Shown in pieces: positions 47,074 through 57,270 of a stretch of 64,000 nucleotides of DNA. Made by a program: the position numbers and the translations under genes. This DNA is from Rhodovulum strictum (GTDB lineage Bacteria; Pseudomonadota; Alphaproteobacteria; Rhodobacterales; Rhodobacteraceae). The notes beneath the pieces were generated by a model. The model made no database searches and was not told the DNA's origin. It was given only the letters and a program-made list of their open reading frames with translations. The stretch's first letter is position 1; the number at the start of each line of letters is the position of its first letter. The stretch covers positions 1 through 64,000 of the forward strand of contig NZ_WJPO01000006.1 in assembly GCF_009649175.1 (NCBI RefSeq), read 5' to 3'.

Positions 47074-47694
47074 ATGACTTCGCTTGACCTTGCTGCACCC
47101 CAATCCCGCACCGGCGGACGGGCCGCAACCCTCGCGCTGGGCCTTGCCTTTGGCGCGATTCTCGTGGGGCTGATCGCGCGCGCGGTCGATCTGGGCGCAC
47201 CGCTGGGCATGGTGGCCGTCCTGCCCTTCGTTCTGCCGATCGCGGTCTGGGTCGCAATTGCCGACATGAAGACGATGAAGATCCCGAACCGGGCCGTTCT
47301 GGCATTGGTCGCGGTCTTTGCACTGGCCGGACCGGTCGCCTTGCCGCTGGAGGTCTGGGCCTGGTGCTGGGTGCATCTCGGCGTCGTGCTGGTTCTGGGC
47401 TTCGTGATGAGCAGTCTCGGCATGATCGGCGCGGGCGATGCGAAATTCGCTGCCGCCATGGCGCCCTTCGTGGCGCTGGCCGATCTGGGGAGCTTCCTGT
47501 TCCTGTTCGCCGCAGTGACCGTGCTGGCCTTTGTCGGTCATAGGCTGGCCCGCCGAATCCCGGCGGTGCGCCGCGCCCTGCCCGGCTGGGACTCCTGGGA
47601 GCGCCGCGATTTCCCCATGGGGCTGGCGCTGGCGGGGGGGCTTCTGGTCTATCTCGGGCTTGCGGCGCTGGGCGCGATGCCAAGCAGCACATAA
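47074..47694 (+). CDS. tadV: Prepilin peptidase TadV/CpaA
   Basis: Type IV A24-family aspartic protease that cleaves Flp prepilin. The 206-residue membrane protein has the two catalytic aspartates in VAIADMKTMKIPN and GMIGAGDAKFAAA and about six helices. The start ATG (MTSLDLAAPQSRT) at 47074 was preferred over one further up. Its 3' end overlaps the opposite-strand membrane protein by 46 bp. No flp pilin gene is in the window. Confidence 0.88.
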   Translation: MTSLDLAAPQSRTGGRAATLALGLAFGAILVGLIARAVDLGAPLGMVAVLPFVLPIAVWVAIADMKTMKIPNRAVLALVAVFALAGPVALPLEVWAWCWVHLGVVLVLGFVMSSLGMIGAGDAKFAAAMAPFVALADLGSFLFLFAAVTVLAFVGHRLARRIPAVRRALPGWDSWERRDFPMGLALAGGLLVYLGLAALGAMPSST

Positions 47695-49259
47695 TCAGGG
47701 GTCCGGCGCAGTTCGGTCAGGACATAGCCTGCCTCGTCCAGCTCGCGCAGGATGCTGGCGCGCACATCGGGTCGCGCGGCGCATTGCGGCACCAGAACAA
47801 GCTCTGCCGCCTCGACCCCGGGCAGCCCGCCATAATACCAGGGCGCCCCGCCCGGCAAAGGCGCGACACCGCCGAAAAGCGCATAGGCGCTCAGCATGTC
47901 GGCCACCAGAACGGGCCGCCCGCCGAACCCCGCCGCGCCGACATCCTCGGACACCGCGCGGAACCAGCCGACAAGCCCGCTGAGCAGGCGGCAAGGCTCC
48001 AGCGGCGCACCCTCCAGAAGCGTCAGTTCGGGCATCGACGCGCCCTGCCCGATGTCCTGCCCTGCCGCAAGCGGTCGGCTGACCCGGGTCTGGACATGGG
48101 CGATGCGATCCGGCCGCATCCGGATGCCCTGATCGCCGGGCAATACCTCGACCGCATCGACGCTGCGGGCCATCAGGTTGCGCAGCGGGCTTTCGGCCAT
48201 GGCAACAAGGATCGGCGCGACAAGGATCAGCGCGCCCCAGCCGGTCACCGCCAGCCCACGGCCCGCCCCCTGCCCCGGAGCCGCGCAGAGCGTCAGCGCA
48301 AAGATCCCCAGAAAGAACAGCCAGACCGGATCGTTGCCGTAATTCTGGTAGGTGACATAGGCCAGCCCTGGCGCTGCGGCGAGCAGCAACAGCCCTTCGC
48401 GCAAACGCCCGGACCGGCGCGCCAGCGTCACGGCCGCAAACAGAAGCATCGTGCCCGCCACGCCCCTGGGCCCGGTCAGGACATCAAGCAGGCTGTCGCC
48501 CGGGAAGGGCCGGATATCGGTCCGGGCCACGGCCAGAAGGTCGCCAAGATAGGCCACCCAGAATCCCGGGCCCGCCGCAAGCGTCACCGCCAGCATCACG
48601 CCAAGCCCCGTCCCCAGCACCGCCAGCGCACCGTGCCGGTCACGCGCAAGCAGTAGCGCCAGCGCGACGACGGGCACCGCGGCGACAAGATAGGTCATCT
48701 TGATCAGCGCCAGCGCCGCCAGCCCCAGCCCCATGATCGCCCCGTCAGCAACCCGCGCCCGCTGCCCCGCCCGGCGGCCGGGCAGCACCGCCAGCACCAG
48801 CACGACGAACAGGATGGCCCAGGCCCAGCGGTTGTAGCTCATCGACAGCGATATCTCGGGTGCGGCCGTCGCGGGCACCAGCGCCACCGCCAGCAGCATG
48901 ATTCCCGCCCCGAAGACATGGGCCCAGGGCCGCGCCAGCCGGTCATGCGCCGCCCACCAGGCCGCGGGCAAAAGCGCCGCGCCGACCAGCGCCTGGCCCA
49001 GCACGAACGCCTCTGCAAACGGGTGGCCAAGCCGGACGAACAGCGCGATGGGCGCATTGGCCAGCACGCCCAGCGGCGTCATGAAATCAAGATGCGGCCA
49101 GTCGCCCGCAGCCTGGTGCAGCACGATCTGCACCATATGCAGCATGTCGCCCTCGTGCATGGCCGGGTATAGCCCGCCCGCCGCCAGCCCCGCCCAGCTC
49201 GCCGCGCCCAGCACCGCAGCCATCGCCGCGGCCAGCCCGAGCATGTCCAATCGCGTCAT
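47649..49259 (-). CDS. Multi-pass membrane protein, glycosyltransferase-like
   Basis: A 536-residue protein with about 10-12 hydrophobic helices. A short acidic motif near the N-terminus (MHEGDMLHMVQIV, residues about 34-46) and a periplasmic-size C-terminal domain (residues about 370-536) with several cysteines recall dolichol-phosphate-mannose/GT-C-like proteins, but no signature is certain. Convergent overlap with tadV. Function unknown. Confidence 0.55.
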   Translation of the reverse strand: MTRLDMLGLAAAMAAVLGAASWAGLAAGGLYPAMHEGDMLHMVQIVLHQAAGDWPHLDFMTPLGVLANAPIALFVRLGHPFAEAFVLGQALVGAALLPAAWWAAHDRLARPWAHVFGAGIMLLAVALVPATAAPEISLSMSYNRWAWAILFVVLVLAVLPGRRAGQRARVADGAIMGLGLAALALIKMTYLVAAVPVVALALLLARDRHGALAVLGTGLGVMLAVTLAAGPGFWVAYLGDLLAVARTDIRPFPGDSLLDVLTGPRGVAGTMLLFAAVTLARRSGRLREGLLLLAAAPGLAYVTYQNYGNDPVWLFFLGIFALTLCAAPGQGAGRGLAVTGWGALILVAPILVAMAESPLRNLMARSVDAVEVLPGDQGIRMRPDRIAHVQTRVSRPLAAGQDIGQGASMPELTLLEGAPLEPCRLLSGLVGWFRAVSEDVGAAGFGGRPVLVADMLSAYALFGGVAPLPGGAPWYYGGLPGVEAAELVLVPQCAARPDVRASILRELDEAGYVLTELRRTPDYVLLGIAPSAASPR

Positions 49260-49419
49260 GCGCCCTGCCCTCCTGTCGTTGCGCCGCCTGGCGGCCGCTG
49301 TGGCGACGGAGCCTGCGCAATCCTTGCGATTGTCCGGAAACGCCCGGCCTGTCGCCCAAGAATTGCCCCAAAATACGGTGAGTTTTGGGCAGGCTCCGCA
49401 GCAGTTTCAGGGCAAACAC

Positions 49420-50730
49420 ATGAACATGCAGATTTCCGACGTCATGGCGCCGCCCGCCCCCAGATCGCTGGGCGAGATGCGCCTGCCGATGGTGATGATG
49501 CGCGACATCCTGCTCAAGACGATCTTCCGCAAGAATGTCGATACCGTGACCCAGATCGCCAGGGCGATCTGCCTGCCGGCCCCCGTGACCCAGGAACTGG
49601 TCGACCTTGCGCGCAACCAGCGGCTGCTGGAAGCGACGGGAACGCTTCATGCGGGCGCGGGCAACGAGATGGGCTTTCAGTTGACCGAGGCGGGCAAGGC
49701 GCGCGCGCTCGACGCCCTTGGCCAGTCGGAATATTACGGCGCGATGCCCGTGCCGCTGGACATCTATGCCGAGCAGGTCAGGCGCCAGTCGATTCGCAAC
49801 ATCCAGATCACGCGCGACCAGTTGCATGGCGCGATGGGCCACCTGATCCTGCCCGACGCCTTGCTCGACCATCTCGGCCCCGCGGTCAGCGCGGGCCGCT
49901 CGATCCTGATGTATGGCCCGCCCGGCAACGGGAAATCGTCGATTTCCAACGGCATCCGCGACGCGCTGGGCGACCGGATCTATGTGCCCCGCGCGGTCGA
50001 GTATTCCGGTCAGGTCATCACCGTCTATGACCCGATCGTGCATTGCGCGGCCGAGGAACTGGTGGACGATCCCCATTCTCTGCGCCGCATCTCGGGGCGC
50101 TACGACACCCGCTATGTGCTTTGCGAGCGGCCCACGGTCATCACCGGCGGCGAATTGTCGCTGTCGATGCTCGATCTGGTCTACAACCCCACGGCACGCA
50201 CCTATCAGGCGCCGTTGCAGATGAAATCGACCGGCGGCATCTTCATCGTCGACGACCTGGGCCGTCAGGAAGAACCGCCGCAGGCGCTGATCAACCGCTG
50301 GATCGTCCCTCTGGAGGAAGGCAAGGACATCCTTGCGCTGCAATCGGGCGAAAAGTTCGAGGTGCCGTTCGATACGCTGGTGATCTTTTCCACCAACTTC
50401 CATCCCAACGAGATCTTCGACCGCGCCGCGCTGCGCCGGATCTTCTTCAAGATCAAGATCGACGGCCCCAGCCAGGAAGATTACCTGCGGATCTTTGCAC
50501 TCGTCGCGCGCAAGAAGAAGATGCCGATCGACGAGGCCACGCTGATCTACCTGCTGAAAGAGAAGTATCCCACGATCAACAACGAATTCGCCAACTACCA
50601 GCCGGTCTTCCTGATCGACCAGATGATCGCGATTTGTGAGTTCGAGGGCATTCCCCACCAGATGACGCCAGAGTTGATCGACCGGGCCTGGGCCAACATG
50701 TTCGTGCGCGACGAGGACATCCAGCACTGA
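49420..50730 (+). CDS. AAA ATPase of the tad neighbourhood
   Basis: A 436-residue AAA-type ATPase with an N-terminal winged-helix-like domain (residues 20-95, DTVTQIARAICLPAPVTQELV), Walker A YGPPGNGKSSISNGI near residue 165, Walker B IFIVDDLG near 280, and sensor LVIFSTNFHPNEIFDRAALRR. ATG at 49420 chosen; upstream in-frame sequence is coding shadow. Such ATPases occur beside Flp pilus genes in Alphaproteobacteria; the role is not known. Confidence 0.8.
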   Translation: MNMQISDVMAPPAPRSLGEMRLPMVMMRDILLKTIFRKNVDTVTQIARAICLPAPVTQELVDLARNQRLLEATGTLHAGAGNEMGFQLTEAGKARALDALGQSEYYGAMPVPLDIYAEQVRRQSIRNIQITRDQLHGAMGHLILPDALLDHLGPAVSAGRSILMYGPPGNGKSSISNGIRDALGDRIYVPRAVEYSGQVITVYDPIVHCAAEELVDDPHSLRRISGRYDTRYVLCERPTVITGGELSLSMLDLVYNPTARTYQAPLQMKSTGGIFIVDDLGRQEEPPQALINRWIVPLEEGKDILALQSGEKFEVPFDTLVIFSTNFHPNEIFDRAALRRIFFKIKIDGPSQEDYLRIFALVARKKKMPIDEATLIYLLKEKYPTINNEFANYQPVFLIDQMIAICEFEGIPHQMTPELIDRAWANMFVRDEDIQH

Positions 50731-51177
50731 TGCCCAGCTTGTGCGCAGACCCCAATGCGCAAGGCCCGCGTCGGCCCGGCCGACCTTGGCCGGGGCGGTC
50801 CGTGTCAGGCTGCGCCCGGGGCCGGCCTGCCCGGCCGGTTCGATAAACTTCGACGATAATCCGGCCCCTCTGGCATGGTGCAGACAACAGGATGTTAAGG
50901 CTTCGGTTCCATGGTCCGGCGGACGAACCTCGAAACCCGGAATCTGCGATGCACCTTCTTTCCGATTCGGGCCGGTGCGGCCGACATGACGATCGTCCCT
51001 GCGGTCCGACTGTGTCGGCACATGCGTCCCGCGCTCGCCATGGGCGGCGCACGGATCAAGGGCCCTCCATCGGTTCGACAGCTTCCGAAAGTGCGGTCGC
51101 GCACCGCTGATCCAAAGGTGCGGCAGGCTGATCCCTGCCGCCCACCCTGTAAAAAACAATAAAGCCGCGAGGCAAAC
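50731..51177. other. 447-bp gap before the chemoreceptor
   Basis: No convincing gene on either strand. A GGCCGG-CCTGC-CCGGCC hairpin (50820-50836) could end the ATPase transcript but lacks a T run. The rest is the chemoreceptor upstream region ending with GCGAGGC, a modest ribosome binding site. Confidence 0.5.
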
Positions 51178-53910
51178 ATGCGCCGATTCATCTCTTTCCT
51201 GTTTGGAAGCATCGCCATCAAGATGGGGTTCTCCATGGCGGCCATGGCCGCGATGACGGCCGCCGCAGTCGTGATCGCTCTGGCCGTGTTCACCAGCCTG
51301 ACGGGGTCGCTCAACACGCTTCTGGGCCAGCAACTGCCCGCGCTGCGCAACAGCGTCGACGTGATCGAACACAGCGCGGGGATCCGCGATGCCCTGTCCG
51401 AAATGCTTCTGGCCAGCACCCCCGACGGTGTCCGCTCCGGGCTTGAAAGCTTCGTCGAGGAACGCGCCGCGCTCGAAAAGGGGATGAACGGCATGCCCGC
51501 AGCGGCCATCACGGCGATGAAGCCGCTTCTCTCCGATCTCGGCTCCGCGGTGGAACTGATGCAGGCCGCCATCGCCGATCGCTTCGCGCGTCAGGACGAA
51601 CTGGAAACCACGATCGCCGCCTTCCGCGAGCAGTCGGACAAGGCGCGGGAACAGCTTGAGAAGATCTCCGACGACGCGGTCTATGACATGGAACTCGCCG
51701 GCGCGCAGACCATCGAGGCAGTGACCAGCACGCTTGGCTCGCTGATCGACCATGATTTCGTTGCGACGACCCTGGTTCTGAAGGCCCGCAGCGAGATCAA
51801 CCTGCTCAGCGGTATCGCCATCGCGCTGGCCGATTCCGGCGACGAAGGCCGGGGCGGAAGCCTGCGCGGCATCGCCGTGTTGAGCCTTGGCGAACTCGAC
51901 ACGATCCTTTCCGGGCTCGAGGAGAACGGATCGAGTTCCGGGCTTCTGCCCGTGCTGACCGAGATGCGCACGATGCTCGCCGAATCAACCATCGACGGGT
52001 TCCGCGCCCGGCCGGACCACCTTCGTCGACTGATGGCGCTTCGCGAGCAGACCGACGCCGCCCTGACCCAGGCCATCGACGACCTGACCCAGAACCTGAT
52101 GACCGGCGCCGAGGATACGGCGACCTTCAACAGCGAGGCGGTCGAACGGCTGATCGGCAATGAACTGACCTTCATCCGCGATGCCGCCCGGCTGGAACTC
52201 GCCGTCGAAACCGTGGTCGCCACGGCATTTCTGGGGGCAACGGCGCGCGATCCGGATGCCGCTGCCGCCGCGCAAGGCGATCTTGACGAGGTTGCCGGGG
52301 CATTGGCCGCACTTATAGACGAAGTCTTCCTGACCGAAGACCTGCGCATCATCATCCAGGAGATCCTCGCCTCGGCCGCGCCGGAGACCGGCGTCATCGC
52401 CACGCGCGCGGCAATGCTGCACGCCCAGTCCCGCGCCGAAACGACCTCAAGAACGGCCTATGACCATCTGCGCCGGATCGGCGATGCTGCGGTCTCGCAC
52501 AGCGATGCGGCGCTTGCCTTGGCCGCAGAAGCGGGGGACAGCGTTCTTGCGGCGGCAGACCGCGCGGAGCGGCAGCTTCACATGGTGGCGATGGGCAGCG
52601 TTGCGCTTCTGCTCGCTGCACCTGTCTTCACCTGGCTTCTGATCCTTCGCCCGATGTCGCGCCTTGTCCGGGTGACCGAACGGTTGTCCAAGGGCGATCT
52701 GGCACCGATCACCGGCATCCCGTATTCCGGCGGCGAGATCGGTCGAATGGCGACCGCGCTGGGCATTTTCCGCGAGGGCCTGATCGAACGCGCGCGCATG
52801 CAGGAACAGGAACGCGCGCTCGAAGAGGAACGCCGCCAGCTGGCCGAACAGCAGCACACCGTTGTCACAACCCTAGCCGACGCGCTGCAACGGCTGTCCG
52901 CGGGCGATCTGACGCATCGTCTGGACGCGGCCTTTGCGCCCGATTACGAGCAGTTGCGCCATGATTTCAACGCGACGGTCGCGACGCTGAACGAGATGCT
53001 GGGCTCGATCGTCGAGAACGCGACCGAGATCCACGCCCGCGCCGAGGAAATCGGCACCGCCTCGGACGACCTGTCGCAGCGCACCGAGAACCAGGCCGCG
53101 ACGCTGGAGGAAACCGCCGCCGCGCTGGACGAGCTGACCTCGAGCGTGCGGGCCGCCGCCGACGGTGCGGCCGAGGTCGAGCGGGTGGTTTCGGCCGCCC
53201 GCGGCGATGCCGAGGCCTCGGGCCGTGTGGTGACCGACGCGATCGGCGCGATGTCCGAGATCAAGCGGTCATCCGACGAAATCGGCCAGATCATCGGCGT
53301 GATCGACGACATCGCGTTCCAGACCAACCTGCTGGCCTTGAACGCGGGCGTCGAGGCCGCGCGAGCGGGCGAGGCCGGGCGCGGCTTTGCGGTCGTGGCC
53401 TCCGAAGTGCGCGCGCTGGCGCAGCGCAGTTCGGACGCGGCCAAGGAAATCAAGACCCTGATCGGCACCAGTTCGGATCAGGTGGAATCCGGCGTGGCGC
53501 TGGTCAACCGCGCGGGCGAGGCGCTGGCGGATATCGTGGGCCGCGTGGCGAACATCGCCGATCTGGTCTCGGGCATCGCCACGGGCGCGCAGGAACAATC
53601 GGTGGGGCTGGGCGAGATCAATGTGGGTGTGACCCAGCTTGACCAGGTGACGCAGCAGAACGCCGCCATGGTCGAGGAAGCCACCGCCGCCAGCGCCACC
53701 CTGCGCCACGAGGCCGAGACGCTGCAAGGCCTGGTCGCCCGGTTCCGGCTGCAAGGCGGCCAGCCCGGCTCCAGCACGGCCCTGCCGCCGCTGCGCCTGG
53801 CCACCCCCACCCGCCCCGCGCCGCCCAGCCAACCGAAAGCCGCCGCGGAGCTTTCCTTCCCCGCCCAGCGCAAGGCCGCAAACGACACAACAACCTGGCA
53901 GGATTTCTGA
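51178..53910 (+). CDS. Methyl-accepting chemotaxis protein
   Basis: Transmembrane chemoreceptor of 910 residues. Helix 1 (about 14-40), a 425-residue helical periplasmic sensor, helix 2 (about 463-485), two HAMP domains (about 487-540 and 560-620), and a signalling domain with the hairpin tip [20 protein letters not shown] near 712. It ends in TTWQDF, matching the xWxxF tether used by CheR/CheB in some receptors. The ligand is unknown. No che genes are in the window. Confidence 0.95.
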   Translation: MRRFISFLFGSIAIKMGFSMAAMAAMTAAAVVIALAVFTSLTGSLNTLLGQQLPALRNSVDVIEHSAGIRDALSEMLLASTPDGVRSGLESFVEERAALEKGMNGMPAAAITAMKPLLSDLGSAVELMQAAIADRFARQDELETTIAAFREQSDKAREQLEKISDDAVYDMELAGAQTIEAVTSTLGSLIDHDFVATTLVLKARSEINLLSGIAIALADSGDEGRGGSLRGIAVLSLGELDTILSGLEENGSSSGLLPVLTEMRTMLAESTIDGFRARPDHLRRLMALREQTDAALTQAIDDLTQNLMTGAEDTATFNSEAVERLIGNELTFIRDAARLELAVETVVATAFLGATARDPDAAAAAQGDLDEVAGALAALIDEVFLTEDLRIIIQEILASAAPETGVIATRAAMLHAQSRAETTSRTAYDHLRRIGDAAVSHSDAALALAAEAGDSVLAAADRAERQLHMVAMGSVALLLAAPVFTWLLILRPMSRLVRVTERLSKGDLAPITGIPYSGGEIGRMATALGIFREGLIERARMQEQERALEEERRQLAEQQHTVVTTLADALQRLSAGDLTHRLDAAFAPDYEQLRHDFNATVATLNEMLGSIVENATEIHARAEEIGTASDDLSQRTENQAATLEETAAALDELTSSVRAAADGAAEVERVVSAARGDAEASGRVVTDAIGAMSEIKRSSDEIGQIIGVIDDIAFQTNLLALNAGVEAARAGEAGRGFAVVASEVRALAQRSSDAAKEIKTLIGTSSDQVESGVALVNRAGEALADIVGRVANIADLVSGIATGAQEQSVGLGEINVGVTQLDQVTQQNAAMVEEATAASATLRHEAETLQGLVARFRLQGGQPGSSTALPPLRLATPTRPAPPSQPKAAAELSFPAQRKAANDTTTWQDF

Positions 53911-54181
53911 CAAGGCGCAGGCGGCGACGGTTCGCCAACCCTGATCCATTCGGCCGTGCGCCGAAAACCGATGCCTACCGGCAGATCAGAGGCGGGCCAC
54001 CTCTGCCGCGCGCCCCGGAACAGAGAGCGTCCGACAGCGCATGAACGCCCATGCCGGCCCGAAACGGGCCGGCAACGCCATGCGCGCTATCCTTCCATTA
54101 TCTGACAACACCAGAGATCCGGCACGTCGTCCGGCTGCCGTGCGAGGCATCCGCACCGCCAGGGTTTCGGGTGGCCCGGCA

Positions 54182-54913
54182 TCATCTGGCCTGCGCCTGG
54201 CCCAAAAGGCCAATATCGCCACCGTCGATGATGATCTCGAGGTTCCAGAACTTGCGCAGTTCCGCCTCGGCCGCCTGCGCCGCAGCCTCGTCGTCCGGGG
54301 GCATCCGTTCGCCCGGCATACCCTGGCCAAAGGCCGCGAACACATCGGTTCCCGCGGCCAGCGTCACCGGCGACAATTCGGCAAAGGTCAGCACCGGCAG
54401 GTCATGGTGCCGCGATGCCTTGATCTGATCCATCTGCTCGTAATTCGCGATCAGCCGGAAGCCGAAATCGGCCCGGTGCGCCAGTTGCGACAGCCGCGCC
54501 AGCGCCAGCGGATCGTCCAGCTCGGCCGGACCTGGCGCCACGGACACCACCGGCACCGGGCCAAGCGGGCGCGGGCGCGGCGCAAGTTCGGCCACCAGCG
54601 GCGTATGGGCGCCCGCGATGAGCGGCCGGAGCTGGGTCTCGGTCAGGTCGATCACCCGGGGCTCGCGGCCCATCGCATGGGCAAGCCGCCCCCGCGCCGC
54701 CAGATAGCCCTGATGGTCGGCGAACCGCCCGGTGGCCACGACCGGCACCCCGGGCTCCAGCGCCCGGTTGCGCAGCGCGGCAAGAACCTGGTCGTCAAGC
54801 TCGTCGGCCCCCAGCACGCACACGGCCCTGATCGAGAGAGCCTCGGGATCGACGAGAAAGGGCGCCGCATCGCAGGCGCGTTGGCAGCGGCTTCCGCCCT
54901 GGACAAGGATCAT
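54182..54913 (-). CDS. Hypothetical protein of the glycosyltransferase locus
   Basis: A 243-residue protein I do not recognise. It has a Rossmann-like alternating pattern with PVVATGRFADHQGYLAARGRL and ends in GDIGLLGQAQAR. Its ATG overlaps the stop of the glycosyltransferase remnant (ATGA), so it was co-translated with it. It might be a partner surface-polysaccharide gene left after decay of its neighbour. Confidence 0.55.
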   Translation of the reverse strand: MILVQGGSRCQRACDAAPFLVDPEALSIRAVCVLGADELDDQVLAALRNRALEPGVPVVATGRFADHQGYLAARGRLAHAMGREPRVIDLTETQLRPLIAGAHTPLVAELAPRPRPLGPVPVVSVAPGPAELDDPLALARLSQLAHRADFGFRLIANYEQMDQIKASRHHDLPVLTFAELSPVTLAAGTDVFAAFGQGMPGERMPPDDEAAAQAAEAELRKFWNLEIIIDGGDIGLLGQAQAR

Positions 54914-55490
54914 GCCGCCCGGCCCCGCGCCGGATCGCCGATCAGCGCCTCGAACCGCGCCGCGAAAACCGCCTCTGAGAACTGCTCGAGCACCGCCTGA
55001 CCCCGCGCCATCTGGGCCGCATGGGCCGCCGGGTCGGCCACCATACGCGCCACCGCCGCGTCCACGTCGTCGGGACGGCAGGCAATGATGCCCTTGCCGA
55101 AGCTTGCCCCGGCCTCGGGGTCGGTCAGCACCACCTTGCCCGCGGCCAGTGCCTCGGCGATAACACGTCCGAAACTCTCGCGCCAGGCTGGCGCCGTGAA
55201 ATATACCGTGAAATCAATCATCCCGAAATAATCTCCGACCTCGATCGAGCGGAACGGCAAAAGCGTCCAGTGCGGCCGCGGCACCTCGCAGGCGATCAAC
55301 AGATCCGCCCCGAGGATCACGTTGGCCTTCGGCATGGGCGGGAATGTAGTCGAAGCTCAGCCGCCCCAGCGTCATATCCTGGCAGAACCTGCGCAATTCC
55401 ACCGCAAGCTCGTCCTCGCCCGCCATCAGTTCCGGGTTCTCGCGCAGATACCGCCACAGCCCCCCCGAGGGCACGCTGCGCGAAAACTCC
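54910..55490 (-). pseudogene. Glycosyltransferase remnant, truncated and frameshifted
   Basis: Two frames join near 55330: SGGLWRYLRENPELMAGEDE and the IPAHA end, then KANVILGADLLIAC onward. The C-terminal part contains ESFGRVIAEALAAGKVVLTD, a family-4 glycosyltransferase signature. There is no usable start: an in-frame stop lies just upstream near 55488, and the N-terminal domain is missing. A G7 run near 55460 is a likely slippage site. Confidence 0.65.
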
Positions 55491-55500
55491 TTCGGTCAGG

Positions 55501-57036
55501 CTACTGTCTGTTCGCTTCTCTGAGCTTCCGGATCACTTCGCTCTTCAGCGCCGTCGGGGTCTGCGGCTGGGGCTATGGCTGTGGCGGGTTGCGCCGGATG
55601 GTGGCCGGTTGCGTTGCAGGGCGGGTCGTGCGGACCGGAGCCTGAGCCTCTTGGGAAGGGCCACCCAGCCAAAGCTCCAGCCGCCCGGGCCGCGGCTTTT
55701 TCGCCGCTGTGGTGAAGTCGCGCGCCACACCCCCCAGTTCGCGGGCCAGCGCATGTGCCGTCTCGGCATCCTGACGGTGGAAATAGCGCAGATCGGTCTC
55801 GGGGATCGAGACCTGCACCCGCGCGGGCTGCGAAATCTGGTAGCCAGCCCGGACCAGTGCCGCGACCGCATTGGCCATGCCGCCTTCGGGTACGGAATTC
55901 GACACGAAAACGCTGACGAAATACCCCGGCGGTGCCTTATGCGCAGGCAAGGGCGCGGCAGCGGGTTGTTGCGGAGGCGGCAGCAAGGGCACAAGATGGC
56001 TGTCTGGCGGGCGCGGCAGAGCCCCCAGGGATGGCGGCGGCTCCGGGCGCGGCAGCGTGGCGTCCGGAACGCTCACCGCCGGAACCGCAACGGCGTTGTC
56101 ACCGGCCCAGAGCGCGGGCAATGGCGCGGGCGCGGGCGGCAACAGTCCGGCCAGCAACTGTTCAGGCGCGGCCGGGCGAGCCGCGAGGGCGGGAAAGGCC
56201 GGGGCACGCAGCGCGGCAAGCACCATGCGCGGGGCAGGCTCGGGCACGGGCAGCGGGGGCAGCGCAACCGCCAGGGCCGGAATTCTGGCGACCGCATCTT
56301 GCGCCCGCGCATCCGGCCGGACGGGGGCTGCGGCAAGGGGCTGCGACGACGCGGCGGGCTTTGCGGATGGCGCGGGGCGCGGGGTGGCGGCCGAATCCAT
56401 GGTCGCGGTGTCTGGCGGCTGAGCCACGACAGGCGGCAACCCGCTGTCCCTCAGGCCGGGGAACTTCATCGCCCCGACCCCGGCAATCAGACCAATCCCG
56501 AATGCCCCCGCTGTAAAGAGCGCCCAGCGCCAGCGCCGCCGGTCCCGCGTCTTGCCCGACCCATCACGCTGCGCGGCCCGGGCCTGGGCAAGTGCAACCT
56601 CAAGCCGCGGCGCACCGCCGCGAAGGGCGGCAGGGGGGCGCACCGCCTTGGGGGGGGGCGCCACGGACCGAATCGCGGCAGGGGTCGACAACGCACCGTT
56701 CCGCGGCAGACCGGGCGGGCCCGGCTTGTCGGCGGAAGCCTTTGGCGCAGCCATGCCTGATGCGTCCCCGGTCCCACGCGTCGCCTTGAACACCATGGCA
56801 ACGCGGGCGGCGGTCCCGGTTTCGGGCCGGACCGCGCGTTGCCTGGCTCCGTCGGGGGCCAAGGCGGGTTTCGTACCGGATGCCTTGTCGGCAAGGGCCT
56901 TCTCGCGCTGGCGGCGCGCCTCATCGAGACGCTTTTCCCACGCCTCGGAGGTCAGCAACTCCATCACCCTTGCGTGGTCCGCCCCGGAAACGCCGCCTTG
57001 CGACGACGATGACTCCGCCCCCGTCCTTTCGTCCAT
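55501..57036 (-). CDS. Ala/Pro-rich envelope protein with LytR_C-like domain, internal amber
   Basis: A 487-residue protein ending at a TAG (55573-55575), or 511 residues if that codon is read. It has a cytoplasmic N-terminal region (about 1-168), one transmembrane helix (WALFTAGAFGIGLIAGVGAM), a long Ala/Pro linker, and a C-terminal domain (VSVFVSNSVPEGGMANAV to about residue 460) resembling the LytR_C fold with RYFHRQDAETAHALA. In frame after the TAG the codons continue as TALKSEVIRKLREANRQ before a second TAG (55501). This looks like CAG to TAG in a PQ repeat. It could be a truncation or a sequence error. Confidence 0.65.
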
Positions 57037-57270
57037 CAGACTCCCATCCCCCGTGGGAAACCCGGAACAATCAAATAACGCACACTATCCTGGCCCCGAA
57101 AACCGGACCCCGTCACACGGCAATGGCAGCCCGCGTCCTGATCAAGGAGCCTACCCAAATGACCCGCGCGGAACAATGTCGCAATTCCGTCGGATGGCTT
57201 GCACCGGGGTCAGGGCTGTTTCGGACTGGCATGGCCGGTTCCCTGCCCAACCTGCCCCGCCCCCGTGCGA

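Noticed and set aside
50741-51162. Small reading frames before the chemoreceptor
   Set aside because: Arg/Pro-rich translations, no ribosome binding sites, no recognisable motif.
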